64,000 nt of DNA from Bradyrhizobium manausense. Its GTDB lineage: Bacteria; Pseudomonadota; Alphaproteobacteria; Rhizobiales; Xanthobacteraceae. How positions within the stretch are numbered: the stretch's first letter is position 1; each line of letters starts with the position of its first letter. Location of the stretch: the NCBI RefSeq assembly GCF_018131105.1, contig NZ_JAFCJI010000007.1:33711-97710 (forward strand), given 5' to 3'. Below are positions 47,676-54,326 of this stretch, piece after piece. The translations under genes and the position numbers were made by a program. Under the pieces are notes generated by a model, which worked only from the letters and a program-made list of their open reading frames with translations, made no database searches and was not told the origin of the DNA.

Positions 47676-50600
47676 CTACGGGGTCGTCGCGATGAACGTC
47701 CCGTAGACCGTACCGTGATTATTGTACTCGTCGAGCACGCCGAGAATCTGCACTCCTCCCGGAATATCGAGTGCGGGATTGTACTGCGGAAGTTGGGCGT
47801 AGGCGGTCGCAGCAGTGTTGCCATCCGGTCCATCGATACCGACGTTCCACTGCGTCGATCCCGCAGCAACGGCATGGCTGTTCATATCACCAAGCGTGAT
47901 ATTTCCATCCGTTTGAGCGGTGGTCTTGAGCAGCCAGTCGACACCCCAATGAATCGCATCCTTGGCATCGACCTTGGTGGGATCGCTGGCTTCGATCGGA
48001 TTTCCAGCGAGGTAGTTGAGCCAGGTTGCGACCAGCGCCCGCCCCTCCTGGTATTCAGCGTTACCCTGCTGCTTCTGGTTGGCATTCAACAACGACAAGG
48101 CATCGCTGAAGTTGATGAAGAACGTGCTCTCGCCGTTGTCCTGGATGCCGTCGAGATTGAAGTCGCCGATCAGCAGGCCGGCGGCGATCTTCCCGCTTGG
48201 GGCATTGTCGGCGCTCGTGAACATGCCGTCCCCATTGGTGTCTACGAGGTGACCGGTCGACGAGGCAGAATGTACGGCCAAGGTGACTTCACCATTCGGG
48301 AAGCCGTTGGTCCCCGACTGCTTCGCCTCGTCACCAACGACGCCGTCCCAGAATTTCGTCCAGTTTGTATTCCCGTTGGTCTGCGACCAGAATCCTGGCG
48401 TGCGGACGCCGGGTCCCAACGCGACCGGTACATGCGCATCGTCGGAAGCCGGGCCCGTCTCGGTCGTCGTCACACTCGCAACGTTGTCGAGACTGTTGTC
48501 GCCATCGATGCCCCTGGTGTCGAGCTCGTTTTGTGTGACAACGTGGTCGTACTTGTATGTCCACGTTTCGTTGACACCGAGAACACCGTCTCCATTGGTG
48601 TCACCCGTGAGAACTGCGTCATCCGCAGTCGTCAGGGTTGAGTGATTGGTGTCGAGTATGATGGGAACGCCGCCCTCGAACGTGTCGACCACCACCACGT
48701 TGTGGAGATCAATGTTGCCTGTGTTGTCGACCACGACCGAATAGTGGATCACGTCGCCGGCGTGGTCGGCATGTCCGTCGGCAATGACTGCGGTTTTGGC
48801 GATCGTTAGCGACGGGTTTTGGATCACCGGCGTGGACGCATCGTCCGACTTTGCATCGGTTTGCGCGGTATCGCCGGTTGCAAGGTTTACGATGTCGGTC
48901 CCGGAATTCATCTCGGCTTGCGTCACCGTATGGGTGGCGGTGTAGGTCCAGGTCTCGCCTACGTCGAGCTTGCCATTGGCACTGATCGACTCGACCGGCG
49001 CACTCAGCGTCGTCGCAAGGGGATCGGTCAGCGTCACACCTGTCAACGTCTCGTTGCCGGTGTTTGTCAGGACGATCGAGTATTTGATCACGTCCCCGGC
49101 GTTATCGACGCTGAGGTTTCCGGCGCCGGCACCGCCCGTTACCGAGCTCACGTCCTTGGCGATCGTGAAGTTCGGTTTCTGTTCCACCGGGACCGAGGCG
49201 TCGTCACTGACGTCCGCCGCGCCCGTGCCATGCGCCGTCGCAACGTTGGTGAGGCTGCCGCCGGCGTCGAGGTCGGCCTGCGTCACCGTGTGGCTCGCCG
49301 TGTAATGCCAGGTCTCGCCGACATCCAGCTTGCCGTCCTGGTCGGTGTCGCCGCTGTTGAAGCCGCCCACCAGCACTTCCGCGAGGTCGGAAACCTGCGG
49401 ATCGGTCACCGTCACACCGCTGATCGCCGCGTTGCCGGCATTGCCGACGTCGATCGTCCAGCTCACCACCTCGCCGACGGCATCCGCCGTGTCGCCGGGC
49501 ACCGTGCCGTCCTTGGCGATCGACAGCACAAAGTTCTGCTGCACCGGGACCGAGGCGTCGTCACTGACGTCCGCCGCGCCCGTGCCATGCGCCGTCGCAA
49601 CGTTGGTGAGGCTGCCGCCGGCGTCGAGGTCGGCCTGCGTCACCGTGTGGCTCGCCGTGTAATGCCAGGTCTCGCCGACATCCAGCTTGCCGTCCTGGTC
49701 GGTGTCGCCGCTGTTGAAGCCGCCCGCCAGCACCGGAGCGATGTTGGAAGCCTGCGGATCGGTCACCGTCACACCGCTGATCGCCGCGTTGCCGGCATTG
49801 CCGACGTCGATCGTCCAGCTCACCACCTCGCCGACGGCATTCGCCGTGCCGCCGGGCACCGTGCCGTCCTTGGCGATCGACAGCGCAAAGTTCTGCTGCA
49901 CCGGGACCGAGGCGTCGTCGCTGACGTCCGCCGCGCCCGTGCCATGCGCCGTCGCAACGTTGGTGAGGCTGCCGCCGGCATCGAGGTCGGCCTGCGTCAC
50001 CGTGTGGCTCGCCGTGTAATGCCAGGTCTCGCCGACATCCAGCTTGCCGTCCTGGTCGGTGTCGCCGCTGTTGAAGCCGCCCGCCAGCACCGGAGCGATG
50101 TTGGAAGCCTGCGGATCGGTCACCGTCACACTGCTGACCGCCGCGTTGCCGGCATTGCCGACGTCGATCGTCCAGCTCACCACCTCGCCGACGGCATTCG
50201 CCGTGCCGCCGGGCACCGTGCCGTCCTTCACGATCGACAGCGCAAAGCTCTGCGCGAGCGGCGTATTGGCCTCTCCGGTCAGCGGACCCGTCTCCTGGGT
50301 CGTCACCGTGGCAACGTTGTGGACGAAACCGGGAGCGCCGCCGCCGACGGCACCATTGTTCATATCGGTCTGCGTCACGGTGTAGCTACCGTGGTAAACC
50401 CAGACTTCCGTCGTATCGAGCAGATTGTCGTGATTGGTGTCGCCGCTGAACAGCGTGAGGGTCACCCCCGGGATGGAGTCCGTCACCGACGTGACGTGCA
50501 GCGCTTGATTTCCAGTGTTCGTGACCGTGACCGCATAGTTGATGATATCGCCGGCATGATCGACAACCGTCGTGCCCGCGACACCGTCGGTGCTGGTGAT

Positions 50601-51767
50601 GCTCAACACCTCCTTTGTCACTGTATCCGACGGCTGTGGCGGGTTCAGAACCGCGGCCGATTGCATTTGATGGTCTGCCTTGGAGGCGTTGACCGTATCC
50701 GTCGCCAGAAGGGCCATATGATATGGCGATCCGGTGATGTTGAACGCTCCGGTCCCCGCGCCCCAATCCGACTCGGTCGCGATATGCGCGCCCCAGGCCA
50801 GCACGGCGGTGGTGGCACTCGCAGTGAATGTGATGGTGATTGAGGTGTCGCTATCTCCGGTATAAGGGCCTGACACTGTATAGGGGGAAGTGGCGGTCAT
50901 ATCGCCGCCCCACATCGTGAAGACGCCGGGCTGTTGCGTGATGTCATCGCCTCCGCCAATGACCCCGTTGGGTCCGGCGGTGACCTTGGCATCAGTCGGG
51001 ATGGCGATGGTGTCGTGCGTGCCGCTTTCCGTAAATGCCGTCCCGATGGTCGGGTTTGGATTGGCTTCAGGCGCGGTGTGACCCGCCGGCAGCGTGGCGT
51101 TATAGGTGGTCAGATAATCGAACGCGTGCTTGCCGGCCTTCGTCGTATCGTAACTGAGTGTAATCGTGTAGGTCTGGCCCACGACAAGGCCAGCGAAGGT
51201 CGCCCGGAACGGAACAGTATCGCCTTCGAAATAATGCGAATTGTTCGAATTCAGGTCTCCGTTACCCCAGCTTTCATTGCCTCCAATGGCATCGGGCGCC
51301 TTTCCGTCGCTCCAATCGTCCAGCTGTGCGCTCGCCTTGTCCGTGAAGCTCGTCGTCGCCGCGGCCTGCGTGGTCTGATCGACTGCTGAAAGCAGGAAAG
51401 ACTGGTTGGCGGCGTCCGGATTGACATACCACGACGTCATGACGATGCCATTTGCGACACCGTCAAGGTCGCCCGAGCCACCGTCGACAACAAACCAGGG
51501 CTGCGTTGTGCCGGTCAGGTCGTGCGTTATTACGTCATCCGCCGTACCGGCGACGCCGTCGGGACCGGGATTGTCATGAGCAACCGTGAACTCGACGGTA
51601 CCGCCGACCGTGACATTCGACGCCGTAAAGGTCGCAGTCGAATATGGCGCATAATCGGACTGGTCCGTGCTTACAGAAATGTCCGCTGATGAGGCTGAGT
51701 TCGCAAGGGAGGAGTCGTCGACGTAAGTGTACGCGCCCGTCGCCGGATCATACTTGAACGTTGCCAT
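47676..51767 (-). CDS. DUF11-like repeat protein 2 (MATFKYDPATGAY family)
   Basis: The product has 1,363 residues and no signal peptide. The first 145 residues match repeat protein 1. Residues about 145-380 form a different insert (GNESWGNGDLNSNNSHYFEG, VVGQTYTITLSYDTTKAGKH). From about 380 come DUF11/DUF7507-like domains (YAVTVTNTGNQALHVTSVTD, GDTDQDGKLDVGETWHYTAS). Three of these, at about 503-859, are nearly identical 119-residue units encoded by the 357 bp tandem repeat. The C-terminal part starts near 1,124 with TPGFWSQTNGNTNWTKFWDG, related in position and pattern to TKGYWGTH in protein 1, and has calcium-loop-like motifs (DTNGDGMFTSADN, DFNLDGIQDNGES). The ATG at 51767 has the same strong GGAGGAG site as its paralogue. 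The export route is unproven; probably a surface or matrix rod. Confidence 0.82.
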   Translation of the reverse strand: MATFKYDPATGAYTYVDDSSLANSASSADISVSTDQSDYAPYSTATFTASNVTVGGTVEFTVAHDNPGPDGVAGTADDVITHDLTGTTQPWFVVDGGSGDLDGVANGIVMTSWYVNPDAANQSFLLSAVDQTTQAAATTSFTDKASAQLDDWSDGKAPDAIGGNESWGNGDLNSNNSHYFEGDTVPFRATFAGLVVGQTYTITLSYDTTKAGKHAFDYLTTYNATLPAGHTAPEANPNPTIGTAFTESGTHDTIAIPTDAKVTAGPNGVIGGGDDITQQPGVFTMWGGDMTATSPYTVSGPYTGDSDTSITITFTASATTAVLAWGAHIATESDWGAGTGAFNITGSPYHMALLATDTVNASKADHQMQSAAVLNPPQPSDTVTKEVLSITSTDGVAGTTVVDHAGDIINYAVTVTNTGNQALHVTSVTDSIPGVTLTLFSGDTNHDNLLDTTEVWVYHGSYTVTQTDMNNGAVGGGAPGFVHNVATVTTQETGPLTGEANTPLAQSFALSIVKDGTVPGGTANAVGEVVSWTIDVGNAGNAAVSSVTVTDPQASNIAPVLAGGFNSGDTDQDGKLDVGETWHYTASHTVTQADLDAGGSLTNVATAHGTGAADVSDDASVPVQQNFALSIAKDGTVPGGTANAVGEVVSWTIDVGNAGNAAISGVTVTDPQASNIAPVLAGGFNSGDTDQDGKLDVGETWHYTASHTVTQADLDAGGSLTNVATAHGTGAADVSDDASVPVQQNFVLSIAKDGTVPGDTADAVGEVVSWTIDVGNAGNAAISGVTVTDPQVSDLAEVLVGGFNSGDTDQDGKLDVGETWHYTASHTVTQADLDAGGSLTNVATAHGTGAADVSDDASVPVEQKPNFTIAKDVSSVTGGAGAGNLSVDNAGDVIKYSIVLTNTGNETLTGVTLTDPLATTLSAPVESISANGKLDVGETWTYTATHTVTQAEMNSGTDIVNLATGDTAQTDAKSDDASTPVIQNPSLTIAKTAVIADGHADHAGDVIHYSVVVDNTGNIDLHNVVVVDTFEGGVPIILDTNHSTLTTADDAVLTGDTNGDGVLGVNETWTYKYDHVVTQNELDTRGIDGDNSLDNVASVTTTETGPASDDAHVPVALGPGVRTPGFWSQTNGNTNWTKFWDGVVGDEAKQSGTNGFPNGEVTLAVHSASSTGHLVDTNGDGMFTSADNAPSGKIAAGLLIGDFNLDGIQDNGESTFFINFSDALSLLNANQKQQGNAEYQEGRALVATWLNYLAGNPIEASDPTKVDAKDAIHWGVDWLLKTTAQTDGNITLGDMNSHAVAAGSTQWNVGIDGPDGNTAATAYAQLPQYNPALDIPGGVQILGVLDEYNNHGTVYGTFIATTP
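49189..50259. repeat. three 357 bp tandem repeats inside repeat protein 2
   Basis: Units start at 49189, 49546 and 49903 (each with GGGACCGAGGCGTCGTC), exactly 357 bp or 119 codons apart, and differ at only a few positions such as ACTTCCGCGAGGTC versus ACCGGAGCGATGTT. Sequence past 50230 diverges. The near-identity at DNA level, in frame, points to recent expansion by recombination or to ongoing homogenisation, so copy number may vary between strains. Confidence 0.9.
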
Positions 51768-51847
51768 GACTTACTCCTCCAAAAATGCTGAACCAAAAAA
51801 TTCGGAGCCGATCGGGGAGGACGCCGCTCTGCGCTCGCTGACTGCAT

Positions 51848-51883
51848 AAAAAAAGACCGTCCACGCGGAAAAGCGTGCCGGCC
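51848..51883 (-). promoter_or_regulatory. terminator-like leader hairpin, copy B
   Basis: On the minus strand, GGCCG-G-CACGC, a loop of TTTTCC, then GCGTG-GA-CGGTC are followed by TTTTTTT. The outer helix keeps pairing through a G-U wobble where copy A has G-C; the loop has changed. It lies about 80-115 bases upstream of the start codon. Confidence 0.6.
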
Positions 51884-52047
51884 TACGCAAAACAACGAGG
51901 ACAAAAATCAATCAAAACGGCCTCTGCCCGAAACGAGCTAAACCGGGAAAATTAAGCAACTATTTACGATTAATGCAATGTTTATAATAGCTAACACCGG
52001 GTCAATTTGTCCCAAGGGATCGGGAAGATTCGGCTGGCCCCGGGTTC

Positions 52048-52067
52048 GGAGGTTGGTAAATACCTCC
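52048..52067. promoter_or_regulatory. conserved TGGTAAAT hairpin/dyad, copy B
   Basis: GGAGGT (52048-52053) and ACCTCC (52062-52067) flank TGGTAAAT. It pairs position for position with the dyad at 43686-43705. Confidence 0.55.
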
Positions 52068-52101
52068 ACCAGCCCGGACGACAAGGAAGATCGCCCTCCT
52101 C

Positions 52102-52452
52102 TTAGCTCTCGGCTGGAGGCGGCGCGGGCTGCGATGACGCGTCGCGTGATTGTGCTGCGCGACCGAGCTCCCACGCGCGTTGCAACCGTGCGGGCTGCGT
52201 TTCCTGCAACAGCCGTCCCCAGGCTGCGCTGAATGCCTTGATCGCCGAGTCCCTGTCCTGCGCAGTGCCGCTCGCCCAGGCCGGCAGAGCCATCGGGACT
52301 ATGATGAACCACTCCCATGATCGATCAGGCCCGCTCGCATCAAGCGCGTGGCGGATATTGCCGATCTCGCGGCCCTGCGACCAGACCGCGTAGTGATCCG
52401 GGATCTCGGGCCATTTCGGACGAATGCTGAGCGTGATCGCGTTATTTATCAT
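52102..52452 (-). CDS. hypothetical protein, 116 aa
   Basis: Not recognised. The N-terminal 60 residues (SIRPKWPEIPDHYAVWSQGR, then GNIRHALD and WEWFIIVPMALP) look like a small alpha/beta domain with several Trp. A helical stretch (RDSAIKAFSAAWGRLL) and a Pro/Ser/Ala tail follow. No signal peptide, membrane segment or Cys. ATG start with weak ribosome-binding site. It lies 62 bp downstream of the gene at 52515 on the same strand and is probably co-transcribed with it. Confidence 0.65.
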   Translation of the reverse strand: MINNAITLSIRPKWPEIPDHYAVWSQGREIGNIRHALDASGPDRSWEWFIIVPMALPAWASGTAQDRDSAIKAFSAAWGRLLQETQPARLQRAWELGRAAQSRDASSQPAPPPAES

Positions 52453-52514
52453 CGTAAATTCTTGCGGGAATGGAATTAAAACAGATGCGACGCCAACACT
52501 TCGCGGCCCGAAGG

Positions 52515-52988
52515 CTAGGTCTTCGGTGCCTGTCGCGCCAGCAATGCATCGGCGCTCTTGGTAAGCCCCCCGGCCAATTGTTTCGCAGCGTCCGGGGAGA
52601 ATGCGTAGCCGGCCTGGCGTTCCAGCCGGTGATTGAGGATGAATAGTACGAGACCGCGGCCGCTGTTATCAGCGGAAATCGTGCAGTTCTTGGGGATCTC
52701 GAATTTCACCTCGTCGGGCTTGTCCTTGCCGGGCACAGCCGGCGCAGCGGCCCCCGCCCCGTTCGGAGTGGAGACCACCGACGGTGCGGCGGGCGGCAGA
52801 AGGGCACTTGATGCAGCCGGTTGCGTGCCACCGCGCGCGCTTGTCAGCGCAGCGATCAAATCGTCGACGCAGTCACTGGCGAACCTCAGCTCCAGCGCGC
52901 CGGTATATTTGCCGGTCGTGTGAACGACGAATTCCTTGCCGTCGTCCGACAGGGTGGCGGAGCTCACCGCCGCAATCCTGATTGCCAT
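52515..52988 (-). CDS. hypothetical protein, 157 aa
   Basis: Not recognised. Two small domains appear to be joined by an Ala/Pro-rich linker (about 55-85, AASSALLPPAAPSVVSTP). The N-terminal one (ATLSDDGKEFVVHTTGKYTG) looks beta-rich. The C-terminal one (KFEIPKNCTISADNSGRG, then LVLFILNHRLERQAGYAFSP, ending in a helix) also begins beta. It has no signal peptide. It heads a possible two-gene unit with the 116-residue protein. The style (beta strands then a helix) is shared with the 148-residue protein at 53195, but I cannot align them confidently. Confidence 0.65.
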   Translation of the reverse strand: MAIRIAAVSSATLSDDGKEFVVHTTGKYTGALELRFASDCVDDLIAALTSARGGTQPAASSALLPPAAPSVVSTPNGAGAAAPAVPGKDKPDEVKFEIPKNCTISADNSGRGLVLFILNHRLERQAGYAFSPDAAKQLAGGLTKSADALLARQAPKT

Positions 52989-53194
52989 TGGCCCAATATC
53001 CCAAAAAACGGGGCCGGGGCTCTCTGGCCCGCGCCCAACTCTTCACCAACTTATACCGCAGATGGCGGCGCGCGATAGCGCCTCCGCCGGCGCGCCGAGC
53101 GTCGGAGCATGGCCGCAGGCTTCAACCGGCTTGCCGCTTCTACGGTAGCGGCCTAGGATAAAGCCATATTACGATCAACTCGCATTGCAACACG
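52989..53194. promoter_or_regulatory. divergent intergenic region
   Basis: These 206 bp between two divergently transcribed hypothetical genes presumably hold both promoters. I see no clear operator or hairpin in it. Confidence 0.35.
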
Positions 53195-53641
53195 ATGAAT
53201 ATCAATCCCGCGCCCCGGATCATCGCTGAGTTACGGCCGAAGCACGAGATCAAGATCGATCTCGACGAGCGCTGTTTCCTTTTCCCGGCCGGAAAGTCGG
53301 TCAGCCAGCTTCTGCTGCTGTCGGACGGCCACACGATTCTCATCGACGCCGTATTTCCCTTCAATCAGGCCCGCACGCCACCGCGGCTCGCAACGCTTGA
53401 TATCGAGGACGCCAGGGAGTTCGGACGGCGGCTGGTCGAAGCGGTGCATACCGCGCGTACGCAGCTGGTGGGCACGAATGGCATCCGCATATCCATCAAC
53501 GTGATCGCCAACGGATATCACCTTCAGTTTGGTGACATGAATGCGTCCACCGAACTCTTTCTCGGTACAAGCTGTATCTGGCGCGTCTGTCAGGGCTTGC
53601 TTCGCATCGTCGATCTGATCGCACCTATCGAATCCAACTGA
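53195..53641 (+). CDS. hypothetical protein, 148 aa
   Basis: Not recognised. A beta-rich N-terminal half (EIKIDLDERCFLFPAGKSVS, then LLLLSDGHTILIDAVFPF) is followed by a helix (DAREFGRRLVEAVHTARTQL), further strands (RISINVIANGYHLQFG) and a helical end. No signal peptide or membrane segment. It is the only plus-strand gene in this small cluster, with no obvious ribosome-binding site before the ATG. It converges on the 72-residue gene at 53675 with 33 bp between stops. Confidence 0.65.
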   Translation: MNINPAPRIIAELRPKHEIKIDLDERCFLFPAGKSVSQLLLLSDGHTILIDAVFPFNQARTPPRLATLDIEDAREFGRRLVEAVHTARTQLVGTNGIRISINVIANGYHLQFGDMNASTELFLGTSCIWRVCQGLLRIVDLIAPIESN

Positions 53642-53674
53642 AGCTGCGTCGGGGGAATACTGGGCGCACTCGCC

Positions 53675-53893
53675 TCAGGATGCGGTCTCGGCCAAGGGCT
53701 CGAGATAACTGCGATGGAGCGTCTGCGGCGATTTCTGTCCATCGAGAATGACCCGAAGCGCGTTCTTGGTGTGGGCAAAGCCGACGACCCGTCCAGTCCT
53801 GCCATCCAAGCGCCTGCTGTGCTTGCCAAGGGATTTGACCCGGAAGCGACTGCCGACTGCAAGATCCATCACGAATGCGTCGTTCTCTTCCAT
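53675..53893 (-). CDS. small hypothetical protein, 72 aa
   Basis: Not recognised. The short basic protein with VGSRFRVKSLGKHSRRLDG then TGRVVGFAHTKNALRVILDG has the alternating pattern of a small SH3/KOW-like barrel, suggesting a nucleic-acid or protein-binding adaptor. The frame extends to a TTG at 53977 overlapping the upstream gene; I prefer the ATG at 53893, which removes the overlap and starts just before the conserved-looking part. It lies 50 bp after the stop of the gene at 53944, same strand. Confidence 0.55.
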   Translation of the reverse strand: MEENDAFVMDLAVGSRFRVKSLGKHSRRLDGRTGRVVGFAHTKNALRVILDGQKSPQTLHRSYLEPLAETAS

Positions 53894-53943
53894 AGCGATC
53901 AACTCTTCATCGAACGTGTTGCTGTCCGCATCACCCAGTCGAC

Positions 53944-54219
53944 CTACGAGCTGCGCCTCTCCGCTATAGCGATGCAAAGCTCACGGTCATCCTCCGACAT
54001 GCCCGCCGGGATCCCGCCATCCCTGAAATAGGCCAGGATGTGCGCAAGACGCGCGGCGCGCTCAATGGCGCCTTGCCTCTTGGCGCGCTGCCAGGCGGTT
54101 CGCTGGTGACCGCTCATGGCGATCTTGGTTGCAGTCTGCACCTCCATGGACAACACCGAGATCAACATGTCGCGGTCGACGTCGACGAGAGATCTCAGCA
54201 AACCCTCTATCTCCTTCAT
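53944..54219 (-). CDS. small hypothetical helical protein, 91 aa
   Basis: Not recognised. It is almost entirely helical (MKEIEGLLRSLVDVDRDMLI, then QRAKRQGAIERAARLAHILA and SEDDRELCIAIAERRSS), with many charged residues and no export signal. ATG at 54219, with AAGGAGA about 5-10 bases upstream in the text ATCCGAGG region only weakly matching. It probably forms a unit with the 72-residue gene downstream. Confidence 0.6.
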   Translation of the reverse strand: MKEIEGLLRSLVDVDRDMLISVLSMEVQTATKIAMSGHQRTAWQRAKRQGAIERAARLAHILAYFRDGGIPAGMSEDDRELCIAIAERRSS

Positions 54220-54326
54220 CCGTGCTCCCGACCTCGGATCTTGAGAGCCAGACGCACGACGTACACAGATAAGAAAATCGGTCGCATATGAATTGCCGGC
54301 AATGACATTCCTCAGAAGAATTCCAT

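Larger units (their letters stand above)
51768..52101 (-). promoter_or_regulatory. 5' leader of repeat protein 2 (copy B)
   Basis: This 334 bp gap is the counterpart of the 43412-43774 leader, with the same run of conserved patches from the ribosome-binding site to GAGGTTGGTAAATACCTC. No gene is visible in it. Confidence 0.6.

Noticed and set aside
47597..47875. Upstream extension of the TPR/glycosyltransferase-like gene
   Set aside because: It would overlap the repeat-protein gene by about 200 bp and translate an 11 bp hairpin; the extra residues are low-quality basic sequence.
49189..50259. Possible CRISPR array from regularly spaced repeats
   Set aside because: Units are 357 bp, contiguous and in frame within a protein; there are no spacers or cas genes.
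48819..50843. 674-codon plus-strand ORF with internal repeats
   Set aside because: Its repeats are the antisense reading of the 357 bp tandem repeats in repeat protein 2.
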